A stretch of DNA of 47,925 bases from an uncultured Acetatifactor sp. Its GTDB lineage: Bacteria > Bacillota > Clostridia > Lachnospirales > Lachnospiraceae. Positions 17,152-26,679 of the stretch are shown here, one piece after another. The notes beneath the pieces are model-generated. The model saw nothing but the letters and a program-made list of their open reading frames with translations. It searched no databases and was not told where the DNA came from. The position numbers and the translations under genes were made by a program. The stretch covers positions 1 through 47,925 of the forward strand of contig CANQOL010000025.1 of the NCBI GenBank assembly GCA_947625475.1, given 5' to 3'. Position 1 is the first letter of the stretch. Every line of letters begins with the position of its first letter.

Positions 17152-20100
17152 ATGTACAAGCTGTTCAATGACAATTGGGAGTTCGCGTTAAAGCCAGTGG
17201 GGGAGATCCCTGTCCGGGAGGATTTCCGCCCCGTCAATGTGCCCCACGACTGGCTGATTTACGATACGGGGGATTTGTACGCCTCCGGGGACGGCTATTA
17301 CCGCAAGGTCTTTACCCTGGAGGATACGGGGCGGCGCCGGTCCCTGCGGTCGGACGGGATCTACATGGACGCCGAGATTTATCTGAACCGGAAGAAAATC
17401 TTCGAGTGGAAGTACGGCTACACCGCCTTTGAGACGCCCCTGGAGGGGGTGCGCCGGGGGGAGAACGAGCTGGTGGTGCGGGTCCGGTATCAGTGCCCCA
17501 ATACCAGATGGTATTCCGGGGCGGGCCTGTACCGGAACCTGTGGCTGCGGGAGACGGGGGAGGACTATATCTGCCCCGACGGCACCTACGCGGTGAGCAC
17601 TCCCCAGGGGAGCGGCTGGACAACCGAGGTGGACACGGAGCTCTGCTGCCCCTCCGGGGGGGAGCTGCGCCACACCCTCTATGACGGGGAGGGACGCCGG
17701 GCGGCCTCCTGCCGGATCCGGGTGGCGCCCGGAACCGAAAGGGTTTCCCAGAGCCTGCGGGTGGAAAATCCCCGCCTTTGGAGCACGGAGAGCCCCTGCC
17801 TGTACACCCTGGAGACGGAGCTTACAACCGGCGGGAAAACGGCGGACCTGCGCCGGGAGCGGATCGGATACCGGCAGATAGGCTTTGACCCTGAGAAGGG
17901 ATTTTTCCTGAACGGAAAGAGCCTGAAGCTGAAGGGCGTGTGTATGCACCATGATCTGGGAGCTCTGGGAGCGGCCGTCAGCCGGGCGGCGATCCGGCGC
18001 CAGCTGGGCCTTCTGCAGGAGATGGGGGTCAATTCCGTGCGCACCTCCCACAACCCGCCCTCGGCGGAGTTTATGGACCTGTGCGACGAGATGGGGATTT
18101 TGGTGGACAGCGAAGGGTTCGACATGTGGGAGCTGAAAAAGAACGAGTTCGACTACCACCGGTTTTTCCCTGCCTGGCATGAGAGGGACACCCGCAGCTG
18201 GATCCGCCGGGACCGGAACCGCCCCAGCGTGATCCTCTGGAGCATCGGGAATGAAATCTACGACACCCACGCCTCCGCCCGGGGGCTGGAGATCACAAAG
18301 GAGCTGGTCCGCTGCGTGAGGCTGGAGGATTATAAGAAAACCCGCCCTGTGACCATCGGCTCCAACTACATGCGCTGGGAGCCGGCCCAGGCCTGCGCCC
18401 GGGAGCTGGATGTGATCGGCTATAATTATATGGAAGATATTTACGACGAGCACCACCGTCTGCACCCGGACTGGATTCTGTACGGCTCGGAGACCGGCTC
18501 CACCGTTCAGTCCCGGGGAGTCTACCATTTCCCCGCCCGGGTGTTCACCACCAATTACGACGACGGCCAGTGCTCCTGCCTGATGAACTGTGCCACGGGC
18601 TGGGGGGCGCCGAACCCGGAGTACAATATCACCATGGACCGTGACCGGAGCTACAGCCTGGGACAGTATGTGTGGACGGGGTTTGACTACATCGGGGAGC
18701 CCACCCCCTACCGCTCCAAGAATTCCTTCTTCGGCCATATAGACACGGCGGGCTTTGCCAAGGATACCTTCTATGCCTACCGGGCCGAGTGGAAGGAGGA
18801 CGCGGCCCCCTTTGTGCACCTGTTCCCCTACTGGGATTTCAACGAGGGACAGCTGGTGGACGTGTTCGCCTTCTCCAACTGCGCCAGCACAGAGCTGTTT
18901 GTCAACGGCGTCTCGGCGGGGATTTTCCGGCATGACCACCAAAGGGGCCAGAGCCTTTCGGGGCGCTGGCAGGTGCCTTATCACAGGGGGGAGATCCGGG
19001 CCGTCGGGTACGACGGGGAGGGCAGGAAGCTCTGTGAGCATGTGCGCAGGAGCTTCGGGGATCCTGTCCGGATCTGCCTTAGGCCGGACAAAACAGAGCT
19101 TTTGGCCGACGGGGAGGACATGGCTTTTGTGGAGGTGTGGGCGGAGGACGCCCAGGGCAATCCGGTGGAGAACGCCAGGAACCGGGTGTGGGCGCAGCTG
19201 GAGGGCCCGGGCCGGCTGATGGGCATGGACAACGGGGATTCCACGGACTATGACCCCTACAAGGGGGTTTCCCGGAGGCTCTTTTCCGGAAAGCTTCTGA
19301 TCATGGTGGGAGTCACACAAGAGCCGGGCGCCGTCACCTTAAAGGCTGCCTCACCCGGGCTGCCGGACGCCTCCCTTGTCCTGAAAGTCCTGCCCGGGCA
19401 GGCCAGGGAGGGAATTTCCTGCCGGCAGGAACCCCTCAGCCGGGAGGCCCCTCAGGAGATCTGCACAAGGAAGCTGGAGCTGACGGTCTCTGCCCAGAGG
19501 ATCACCCCCAAGGAGGGCTTCGCACTGGCCAGGGCAGCTCTTTTGCCGGAGAATACCACCTTCCCGGCGCAGGAGGTGCACCTGAAGGCGGTCACCCAGT
19601 CCGGGGTGGAGACCAATCTGCTGGAGATTTCCCGGGAGGGAGAGAGCTTCCGGCTCACCCCCAGGGGGGACGGCGCCTACCGGCTGCGGGCCTACTGCAG
19701 GAACGGCAGGGCGGTGGAAGAGGTCCTCTCCGAGCTGGAGATGGAGAACCTGGGCTTCGGCCCGGCCGCCTTCGACCCCTACGGGGAAATCATCTGCGCC
19801 TCCACCGCCTCCAACGGCGGGGAGCTTCTGTGCAATATGGAGGGAGGCGTGCTCACGGACCCGGGGGAGACCCGGGTGGTGTTTGAGCGGGTGGAATTCG
19901 GGAAAATCGGCTCCGACGAGATTACCTTTGGAATCTATACCTACAATGAAGAAAAAATTCCGGTGGAGGTGCGATTGGACGGAGAGCTCCTTGGGGTTTT
20001 GGAGTTCCAGGCCAAAAACGAGTGGAATGTGTACAAGTACAACATCTTCCGGCTTCCCGGAAAGATCCGGGGGACCCGCAGGCTGGAGTTCGTCCTCCGG

Positions 20101-20499
20101 GAGCAGCTGCGGTTCAAGGGCTTTCGCTTTGCCTGCCCCAGAAGGCTGGGGGAGGAAATCCTGGCCGCGGAAAACGACGGCATCTACGGGGACGCCTTTG
20201 AAGAGACGGAAGGGCTCATCCGCCATATCGGCAACAATGTGAACATTCTCTTTAGAGGGATTGATCTGGGAGGGGGGGCCCGGGCGGTGGAGATCACCGG
20301 CAGGACCTACAATGACAACGATACCCTGCACCTGCGCTTTGCCGGGGGCGAGGCCGCGGCGGTGGAGTTCCCCGGCTCCCGGGAGATGGTGACCAGGCGG
20401 TTTGCCCTGCAGACCCCCGGGGGGAAGGCGGATCTGCAGCTGATCTTCCTGCCGGGCTGCGATTTTGATTTAAAATCACTCCGGTTCCTGGACGCATAG
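17152..20499 (+). CDS. GH2 glycosidase, beta-galactosidase-like, with C-terminal binding domain
   Basis: A 1115-residue protein. Domains in order: sugar-binding jelly roll (about 1-135), immunoglobulin-like domain (135-240), TIM barrel (245-560) with acid/base Glu368 in WSIGNEIYD and nucleophile Glu447 in LYGSETGS, then further beta-sandwich domains (570-830), and a C-terminal beta domain (about 910-1115) that may bind carbohydrate. No signal peptide is seen. It would remove a terminal beta-linked sugar; galactose decorations of xylan side chains are the most likely target here, although beta-glucuronidase cannot be ruled out from motifs alone. The ATG at 17152 follows GGGAGGATAATC-type ribosome site; the longer in-frame start at 16969 overlaps the exporter. 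Confidence 0.85.
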   Translation: MYKLFNDNWEFALKPVGEIPVREDFRPVNVPHDWLIYDTGDLYASGDGYYRKVFTLEDTGRRRSLRSDGIYMDAEIYLNRKKIFEWKYGYTAFETPLEGVRRGENELVVRVRYQCPNTRWYSGAGLYRNLWLRETGEDYICPDGTYAVSTPQGSGWTTEVDTELCCPSGGELRHTLYDGEGRRAASCRIRVAPGTERVSQSLRVENPRLWSTESPCLYTLETELTTGGKTADLRRERIGYRQIGFDPEKGFFLNGKSLKLKGVCMHHDLGALGAAVSRAAIRRQLGLLQEMGVNSVRTSHNPPSAEFMDLCDEMGILVDSEGFDMWELKKNEFDYHRFFPAWHERDTRSWIRRDRNRPSVILWSIGNEIYDTHASARGLEITKELVRCVRLEDYKKTRPVTIGSNYMRWEPAQACARELDVIGYNYMEDIYDEHHRLHPDWILYGSETGSTVQSRGVYHFPARVFTTNYDDGQCSCLMNCATGWGAPNPEYNITMDRDRSYSLGQYVWTGFDYIGEPTPYRSKNSFFGHIDTAGFAKDTFYAYRAEWKEDAAPFVHLFPYWDFNEGQLVDVFAFSNCASTELFVNGVSAGIFRHDHQRGQSLSGRWQVPYHRGEIRAVGYDGEGRKLCEHVRRSFGDPVRICLRPDKTELLADGEDMAFVEVWAEDAQGNPVENARNRVWAQLEGPGRLMGMDNGDSTDYDPYKGVSRRLFSGKLLIMVGVTQEPGAVTLKAASPGLPDASLVLKVLPGQAREGISCRQEPLSREAPQEICTRKLELTVSAQRITPKEGFALARAALLPENTTFPAQEVHLKAVTQSGVETNLLEISREGESFRLTPRGDGAYRLRAYCRNGRAVEEVLSELEMENLGFGPAAFDPYGEIICASTASNGGELLCNMEGGVLTDPGETRVVFERVEFGKIGSDEITFGIYTYNEEKIPVEVRLDGELLGVLEFQAKNEWNVYKYNIFRLPGKIRGTRRLEFVLREQLRFKGFRFACPRRLGEEILAAENDGIYGDAFEETEGLIRHIGNNVNILFRGIDLGGGARAVEITGRTYNDNDTLHLRFAGGEAAAVEFPGSREMVTRRFALQTPGGKADLQLIFLPGCDFDLKSLRFLDA

Positions 20500-20500
20500 A

Positions 20501-20522
20501 GGGAGGGGCGAAGGCCCCTCCC
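20501..20522. terminator. Convergent hairpin between GH2 and the AraC gene
   Basis: Arms GGGAGGGGC (20501-20509) and GCCCCTCCC (20514-20522) are perfectly complementary with loop GAAG. It fills the 26-nt gap between the convergent stops and can act for both strands. There is no T run on either side, so it may block or stabilise transcript ends rather than act as a classical intrinsic terminator. Confidence 0.55.
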
Positions 20523-20525
20523 CTG

Positions 20526-21470
20526 TCAGGCTCCGTGGCGGCGTATGCCCCGGCCGTTTTTGGTGCGGTATTCGCTGGGCGTGCAGGATTTCTGCTGCTT
20601 GAACAGCCGGTTGAAGGTGGAGATGCTGGGAAAGCCCGAGCGCAGGGCCACCTCCGTGACGGAAAGGTCCGGCTGGGATAAAAGCTCCTCCGCCTCCTTG
20701 ATGCGCCGGTGGCACAGATAGTCGCAGAAGGTAAAGCCCGTGTACTGCTTGAACAGCCGGGAAAAGTGGAATTTGGAAAAGCCCGTGGCGTCCGCGATCT
20801 CCTCCAGGCTCAGCTCCTCCATAAAGTGGCTGTCGATATAGTCCAGCAGGTTGTTGAATTTCTGAATGTATTCTTTCTGTTTGTAGAGTCTTACGTTGGG
20901 GAAAATCATCCCCGTGTTGATCCGGTTGTAGCCGAATTTTACAAAAAGGGACAGAAGGAGGGAGTAGACCGTCAGCTCCGCGTACTCCTTCTGGCCGAAA
21001 TACTCGTTGCGCATGGCCACCAGAAGCTGATAAATCTCGTCGTAGACCCCCGGGTAGCTCTCCTTGGTCACATACAGGGGGGAGACCAGCAGGGACTGGA
21101 TCCCCGCAAAGCCCTTCAGGGAGGCCAGGCTGGAGAGGTCGAACAGGAAAATAAAGCGCTTCCCGGAGTCCGGGGCATAGAGGGTGTGGAGCTCTCCGGG
21201 GGGGATGAACAGGATCTCCCCGGGCAGAATGTGGTAGAGCTGGCTGCACACGTCCACCTCATAATAGTTTTCAACCGGCATAATGATTTCCAGGGCGCTG
21301 TGCCAGTGGGGATCGAAGCCCTCCGCCTGGGTGTTGTACCAGATGCGCATGGAGGAATCCGAGTAAAACTGCACGTCCTCCTGGGTATTCTTCACCTTCC
21401 TGGTGCCGCTGAAATCCTCGTTGACGGAATAATAATCCAGATAGTTGCCGTTAATCTTGGAATCTGACAT
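20526..21470 (-). CDS. AraC-family transcription regulator
   Basis: A 314-residue protein with an N-terminal cupin-type sensing domain (about 30-150, with FDPHWHSALEIIMPV and the GEILFIPPGELHTL motif) and a C-terminal AraC/XylS double helix-turn-helix (about 210-305, LSLEEIADATGFSKFHFSRLFKQYTG and the second helix pair SVTEVALRSGFPSISTFNRLFK shortened here for length). It is divergent from the transport operon starting at 21850 and lies beside the xylan cluster, so it probably activates one or both in response to a xylan-derived sugar. The ATG at 21470 has GAAGGAAGGGAAT upstream on the minus strand; an earlier in-frame ATG at 21518 is less well placed. Confidence 0.9.
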   Translation of the reverse strand: MSDSKINGNYLDYYSVNEDFSGTRKVKNTQEDVQFYSDSSMRIWYNTQAEGFDPHWHSALEIIMPVENYYEVDVCSQLYHILPGEILFIPPGELHTLYAPDSGKRFIFLFDLSSLASLKGFAGIQSLLVSPLYVTKESYPGVYDEIYQLLVAMRNEYFGQKEYAELTVYSLLLSLFVKFGYNRINTGMIFPNVRLYKQKEYIQKFNNLLDYIDSHFMEELSLEEIADATGFSKFHFSRLFKQYTGFTFCDYLCHRRIKEAEELLSQPDLSVTEVALRSGFPSISTFNRLFKQQKSCTPSEYRTKNGRGIRRHGA

Positions 21471-21667
21471 ATTCCCTTCCTTCATCTCTCCCTCCGGGCC
21501 TGGAGGGGGCTCTGCCAAATATTGCCCTGTTTCTCAAACCGCCCTCCGGCCGGGAGGGAGCATCTGCCAATCCTTGCCTTGTTTCTCAAATATTGCTGTT
21601 ACGGGTTGCCGCGGAATTGGAAAAAGTGCTGACAAACGCCGTAAACGCGGGTCTTTTGTATAAATTT

Positions 21668-21696
21668 ATCTTAGCACGAAATGAGCAGAAAGTAAA
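21668..21696 (-). promoter_or_regulatory. Candidate sigma-A promoter of the AraC gene
   Basis: Read on the minus strand: -35 TTTACT (21696-21691), 17-nt spacer, and -10 TAAGAT (21673-21668) with TGC directly before it (extended -10). Both boxes match consensus at 4 of 6 positions. It lies about 195 nt upstream of the start codon, in an AT-rich tract. Confidence 0.4.
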
Positions 21697-21792
21697 TATT
21701 GCACAACAAAAAAATAGGATTTTCTCAAAAAATTAAGCAATGAGTGAAGAAAAGATAGCAAGATATAAGAAGATTTCCAGCCCGTGTTCAAG

Positions 21793-21798
21793 TATAAT
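21793..21798 (+). promoter_or_regulatory. -10 box for the sugar-uptake operon
   Basis: A perfect TATAAT at 21793-21798 in an AT-rich region lies 52 nt upstream of the ATG at 21850. No good -35 is seen at 16-18 nt (AAGATT at 21770), as expected for a promoter that needs an activator such as the divergent AraC protein. The predicted leader would be about 45 nt. Confidence 0.6.
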
Positions 21799-21849
21799 AT
21801 TAGCACAAAGATACGGAACTCTTTATTTTTTTATGGTATGGAGGCATCT

Positions 21850-24801
21850 ATGAAGAACTCTCTGAAGAAATGGCTGATAGGCATAGGCATTGTGGCGGCA
21901 GCCGCCGTGGCAGTTGTGATCATGACCATGGACAGGGTGGAGGATTTCCACTATAAATATGAGGGAGTTGACCTTACTGCGGATGTGGAGGGGGCAGTCC
22001 GTGAGGGCACCTACACCCGTTATCTGAATGCCCATCAGGGAGCCGCCCGTCCCGCCGGGGATGTGGAGGTGGATCTTTTTTCCTATGTGTCCGGGGAGGA
22101 CATCGAGGTTTATACCGATTATGAAGGCGAGCAGCAGGCTCTCTACACCGGCGCGGATTCTTCCGTGACCTGGGAGGTGGAGGTGCCCGAGGCTGGCTTT
22201 TACAATATTTACCTGGAGTATCTGGCGCCCCAGTCCAGAGGCGTGGCGGTGGAGCGCAGCGTGCTGATCAACGGGGAGATGCCCTTTGACGATGCGGGCA
22301 ATGTGACCTTCACCCGGATCTGGACCAACGGGGGCCCTGTGAAGGTGGATAACCAGGGCAATCAGATCCGCCCCACTCAGGTGGAGGTCTTTGACTGGCA
22401 GAGCGCGTACTGCCGGGACGATATGGGCTATATTACCGAGCCCTATGAATTTTATCTGGAGCAGGGGACCAACACCCTCACCCTCCAGGCTGTGAACGAG
22501 CCCATGGTGCTCAGAAAGCTCGCCGTGAAGGGCGTAAAGCCCGCCGTCACCTACGCCGATTATCTGGCGGCTCAGACAGGTAGTGACGCTTCCGCTGTGG
22601 GAGCTAGCTATATACAGGTTGTCCAAGGAGAAGACTCAACCATACGTTCCGAATCCTCCTTATACGCGAAGTACGATCGGTCTTCTCCTACGACACAACC
22701 TTACACCGTGATGAACACGGTTCTCAACTATGTGGGAGGCGAGGCCTGGAAGAGCTCCGGCCAGTGGATCCAGTGGGACGTGGAGGTGCCCGAGGACGGC
22801 TTCTACCACATCACGGTCAAGGGAAGGCAGAACTATTCCAGAGGAAGCGTCTCCAGCAGAAGCGTGTACATAGACGGGGAGATCCCCTTCGACGAGCTCA
22901 AGGAAATTTCCTTTGAGTACGGCAACGACTGGGACTGCATGACTCTGTCGGATGAAAACGGGGAGCCCTACCGGTTCTATCTGACCGCCGGGACCCACAC
23001 TATCCGTCTGGAGGCCACCTTAGGAGGCGTGGGCGCCATCCTGGAGGAGCTGGAGGATTCCACCTTCCGCCTGAATCAGATTTACCGGAGAGTGCTGGTG
23101 TACACCGGCGCCACCCCTGACAAATACAGAGACTACAACCTGGATAAGGTTTACCCCGAGGTGATCGAGGCCATGTCCCTGGAGTCCAAGCGGCTTTTCA
23201 AGGTCGTGGACGACATGGTGGCCTACAGCGGCCAGAAGGCCGACCAGATCGCCACGGCCCAGACCCTGGCCCAGCAGCTGGAGAGATTTGTGAACCGCCC
23301 GGATAAGATCACCGTGGAGTTCACCACCTTCAAGGACAATATCACCGCCCTGGGCACCGCAGTGCTGAACATGGGCGAGAGCAAGCTGGATATCGACTAC
23401 CTGGTGGTCAGCGGAACGGAGGCCCAGGTGGAGAAGGATAAGGCCAGCGTGTTCGCCTCCATCGCCCATGAGATCCGCTCCTTCGCCGCATCCTTCGTGG
23501 TGGACTACGACGCGGTGGGCGATGTGTACGACGACTCCGACGAGGGCATCGTAAAGGTCTGGATCCTCTCCGGACGTGACCAGGGCACCATCCTGAAGTC
23601 CATGGTGGACGATACCTTTACCCCCGCTACGGGCGTGAAGGTGAACGTGGAGATCGTGGCGGCGGACGCTCTGCTGAGCGCCGTGGTGGCGGGCAGAGGC
23701 CCCAACGTGGTGCTGTCCATCGGCGCTGACCAGCCCGTGAACTACGCGCTGCGAAACGCTGTGGAGGACCTGACCCAGTTCCCGGATTACAAGCAGGTGC
23801 TTGCTTCCTACACCCCCAGCTCCTACGAGCAGTACGGGCTGGACGGACATATATACGCGATCCCTGAGACCCAGACCTTCAATGTGATGTTCTACAGAGA
23901 GGACATCCTGGAGGAGCTGGAGCTGGAGGTGCCTCAGACCTGGCAGGATCTGATCGAGATGCTTCCCACCATCCAGGGCAACAACATGTCGGTGGCCATT
24001 CCCACCGCGGCAGGCAGCAGCGGAAGCGCCAGCGCCAGCACCGCAGTGGCCTCCACCGCCCCTGACCTGTCCATGTACTTCAGCCTTCTGTACCAGGAGG
24101 GCGGGGATATGTACAACCCGGCCGGCACGGCCACGGTGGTCAACGAGGAGGCGGGCGTGGAAGCCTTCGACGAGTACACCAGATACTTCACCGATTATGG
24201 GATTCCCGTCATATATGACTTTGTGAGCCGTTTCCGTTCCGGCGAGATGCCCATCGGCGTGGCGGCCTACTCCGTCTACAACACCCTGATGGTGTCCGCC
24301 CCCGAGATCAGAGGCCTGTGGGATTTCACCCTGATCCCCGGCACCGAGCGGACAGACGAGAACGGGAACACCTATATTGACCGGTCCGATTTCATCACCG
24401 GCAACGCCACCATGATGATCAAGACGGACAATGAAACCGTCCGGAACAATGCGTGGGAGTTCATGAAGTGGTGGGCAAGCGCGGACACCCAGGTGCGCTT
24501 CGGGCGCGAGATTGAGGCCCTGCTGGGATCCTCCGCCAGATACGCCACCGCCAACATCGACGCCTTCAGCCAGCTGGCCTGGAGCGCCAGAGACATCGAC
24601 ACCCTGACAGAGCAGTGGGCTCAGACAGTGGGAATCCGGGAGGTGCCCGGCGGTTACTACACCGGACGGCATATCACCAACGCCATCCGGAAGGTGATCA
24701 ACGAAAAGACCGATCCCCGGGAGACCATCATAGACTACTCGATCACCATAGACGAAGAGATCACCAAGAAGCGAATTGAATTCGGTCTTGCGACGGAATA
24801 G
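21850..24801 (+). CDS. Membrane-anchored extracellular solute-binding protein fused to two carbohydrate-binding-like domains
   Basis: A 983-residue protein. Residues 8-27 form an uncleaved-looking membrane anchor or signal (WLIGIGIVAAAAVAVVIM) with no lipobox Cys. Two related beta-sandwich repeats follow, about 80-230 and 255-400, sharing WEVEVPEAGFYNI / WDVEVPEDGFYHI and INGEMPFDD / IDGEIPFDE; they resemble CBM6/35-type modules. A mostly helical segment (400-610) leads to an extracellular solute-binding domain (about 610-980, HIYAIPETQTFNVMFYRED). It should present oligosaccharides to the permeases encoded directly downstream. The ATG at 21850 follows GGAGG at 5 nt; an alternative ATG is at 21838. 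Normal solute-binding proteins are about half this length. Confidence 0.84.
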   Translation: MKNSLKKWLIGIGIVAAAAVAVVIMTMDRVEDFHYKYEGVDLTADVEGAVREGTYTRYLNAHQGAARPAGDVEVDLFSYVSGEDIEVYTDYEGEQQALYTGADSSVTWEVEVPEAGFYNIYLEYLAPQSRGVAVERSVLINGEMPFDDAGNVTFTRIWTNGGPVKVDNQGNQIRPTQVEVFDWQSAYCRDDMGYITEPYEFYLEQGTNTLTLQAVNEPMVLRKLAVKGVKPAVTYADYLAAQTGSDASAVGASYIQVVQGEDSTIRSESSLYAKYDRSSPTTQPYTVMNTVLNYVGGEAWKSSGQWIQWDVEVPEDGFYHITVKGRQNYSRGSVSSRSVYIDGEIPFDELKEISFEYGNDWDCMTLSDENGEPYRFYLTAGTHTIRLEATLGGVGAILEELEDSTFRLNQIYRRVLVYTGATPDKYRDYNLDKVYPEVIEAMSLESKRLFKVVDDMVAYSGQKADQIATAQTLAQQLERFVNRPDKITVEFTTFKDNITALGTAVLNMGESKLDIDYLVVSGTEAQVEKDKASVFASIAHEIRSFAASFVVDYDAVGDVYDDSDEGIVKVWILSGRDQGTILKSMVDDTFTPATGVKVNVEIVAADALLSAVVAGRGPNVVLSIGADQPVNYALRNAVEDLTQFPDYKQVLASYTPSSYEQYGLDGHIYAIPETQTFNVMFYREDILEELELEVPQTWQDLIEMLPTIQGNNMSVAIPTAAGSSGSASASTAVASTAPDLSMYFSLLYQEGGDMYNPAGTATVVNEEAGVEAFDEYTRYFTDYGIPVIYDFVSRFRSGEMPIGVAAYSVYNTLMVSAPEIRGLWDFTLIPGTERTDENGNTYIDRSDFITGNATMMIKTDNETVRNNAWEFMKWWASADTQVRFGREIEALLGSSARYATANIDAFSQLAWSARDIDTLTEQWAQTVGIREVPGGYYTGRHITNAIRKVINEKTDPRETIIDYSITIDEEITKKRIEFGLATE

Positions 24802-24810
24802 GGGGCTGCG

Positions 24811-25749
24811 ATGAAAGAATATTTCAAGAAGTATCTGACACTGCGAAAGCACAATTTCCAGGTGGCGGTGAAGAAGGCCAAGAGAAGCAAGATGTGTTAC
24901 GCTTTCCTGGCGCCCTACGCGATTCTGTTCACCCTGTTTTACATACTGCCGGTGGGCACCTCCATCTTCTTCAGCTTCACCTACTACAACATACTGGAGT
25001 CGCCCCGGTTCATCGGGCTGCAGAACTACATCAGCCTGATCCTGCAGGATGACATTTTCCTTCAGGGCGTGAAGAACACCTTCATGATCGCCGTGATCAC
25101 AGGCCCTCTGGGGTATATCGCATCCTTCCTCTTCGCCTGGCTGATCAACGAGCTGCCCCGGTGGCTGCGCTCCATAGCGGTGGTGGTTTTCTACGCACCC
25201 TCCATCGCGGGCAATGTGTTTGTGATCTTTTCCATCTTCTTCAGAGGCGACGCCTACGGGTATGTGAACGCCTTCCTGATGAACATCGGTATTATAGACG
25301 CCCCGATCCTTTGGCTGATCGATCCCAAGTACATGCTTTCCATCTGTATGATCGTCATACTGTGGATGAGCCTGGGAACCGGATTCCTCTCCTTTGTGGC
25401 AGGTCTCCAGGGCGTGGATAAGTCCCAGTACGAGGCGGGCTATATGGACGGCGTGAGAAACCGCTGGCAGGAGCTTTGGTTTATCACCCTCCCCAACATG
25501 AAGCCCATGCTGATGTTCGGCGCGGTGATGTCCATCACCCAGGCCTTCGGCGTCTGCGATGTGACCATGGCCCTGTGCGGATATCCCAGTACCGACTACG
25601 CGGCCCGGACCGTTGTGACCCATCTGTTTGACTACGGCTACTCCCGGTTTGAGATGGGCTACGCGTCCGCTATCGCCACCATGCTTTTCCTGGTGATGAT
25701 CCTGTGTAACAAGGCAATTCAAAGTATCTTGAGAAGAGTAGGGACCTGA
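24811..25749 (+). CDS. Sugar ABC transporter permease, MalF/UgpA type
   Basis: A 312-residue inner-membrane protein with about six helices. The ATPase-docking EAA loop reads EAGYMDGVRNRWQELWFITLP (core EAGYMDGVRNRW; about 210-230). It begins 9 nt after the solute-binding gene and ends 1 nt before the next permease, so translation is probably coupled. It should pair with the product of 25751-26659. No ATPase gene lies in the operon, so a shared MsmX-type ATPase encoded elsewhere is expected. Confidence 0.9.
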   Translation: MKEYFKKYLTLRKHNFQVAVKKAKRSKMCYAFLAPYAILFTLFYILPVGTSIFFSFTYYNILESPRFIGLQNYISLILQDDIFLQGVKNTFMIAVITGPLGYIASFLFAWLINELPRWLRSIAVVVFYAPSIAGNVFVIFSIFFRGDAYGYVNAFLMNIGIIDAPILWLIDPKYMLSICMIVILWMSLGTGFLSFVAGLQGVDKSQYEAGYMDGVRNRWQELWFITLPNMKPMLMFGAVMSITQAFGVCDVTMALCGYPSTDYAARTVVTHLFDYGYSRFEMGYASAIATMLFLVMILCNKAIQSILRRVGT

Positions 25750-25750
25750 T

Positions 25751-26659
25751 ATGAGTAAGAAGAGAAAAGAAGAAAACGGGGCAATGCAGGCACAGCACAG
25801 AGCACTTAAACTGAAGAGAAGACAGCCGAACCGTTCCAGAGTGGGAGATTTCTTTATTTACTTTTTCCTGTTCCTGATGGCGCTGGTGATGGTGTTTCCT
25901 CTGGTATTTGCGGTCAACAGCGCGTTGAAGCCCTTGGATGAGCTGTTTATGTTCCCTCCCAAGATTTTCGCGCAGAACCCTACGCTGGACAATTTCTCGG
26001 ATCTGTTCGTGACCATGGGCAAATCCTGGGTGACCTTTTCCAGATACATATTCAACACCGTGTTCATCACGGCGGTGGGTACGGCGGGCCATCTGATCAT
26101 CTCGTCCATGGGAGCCTTCGTGCTTTCCAAGTACGACTTCCCCGGCGGCCAGACCTTCTTTAAGCTGGTCACCGTGGCCCTGATGTTCAGCGGCTATGTA
26201 ACTGCCATCCCCAACTACCTGATCATCAACGCCCTGGGGTGGGTGGATACCTACTGGGCCATCATCGTTCCCGCCTTCGCGGCGCCCATCGGACTCTTCC
26301 TGATGAAGCAGTTCATGGAGGGGCTTCCCATGTCCCTGATCGAGGCGGCCAAGATCGACGGGGCCAACGAGTGGAAGGTGTTCATGAACATCGTGATGCC
26401 CAACGTAAAGCCCGCGTGGCTGACGCTGATCATCTTCTCCGTCCAGAGCCTTTGGAACAACAGAGCGGCCACCTTCATCTACTCCGAGGAAAAGAAGACT
26501 TTGGTGTACGCCCTGCAGCAGATCCAGAGCGGCGGTATCGCCAGAACCGGTCAGGCGGCGGCCGTCACGGTGATCGTGATGGTGGTTCCCATCGCCATAT
26601 TCATTTTCTCAGAGAGCCAGATTCTGGAGACCATGGCAAGCTCCGGCTTGAAAGACTGA
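25751..26659 (+). CDS. Sugar ABC transporter permease, MalG/UgpE type
   Basis: A 302-residue membrane protein with an N-terminal basic stretch, six helices and the EAA loop EAAKIDGANEWKVFMNIVMP (about 196-215). It is the second subunit of the first permease pair. It starts immediately after the upstream permease stop. The C-terminal LETMASSGLKD ending is typical of MalG-type carbohydrate permeases. Confidence 0.9.
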   Translation: MSKKRKEENGAMQAQHRALKLKRRQPNRSRVGDFFIYFFLFLMALVMVFPLVFAVNSALKPLDELFMFPPKIFAQNPTLDNFSDLFVTMGKSWVTFSRYIFNTVFITAVGTAGHLIISSMGAFVLSKYDFPGGQTFFKLVTVALMFSGYVTAIPNYLIINALGWVDTYWAIIVPAFAAPIGLFLMKQFMEGLPMSLIEAAKIDGANEWKVFMNIVMPNVKPAWLTLIIFSVQSLWNNRAATFIYSEEKKTLVYALQQIQSGGIARTGQAAAVTVIVMVVPIAIFIFSESQILETMASSGLKD

Positions 26660-26679
26660 TTTCGTGAATGAGGTAGCGT

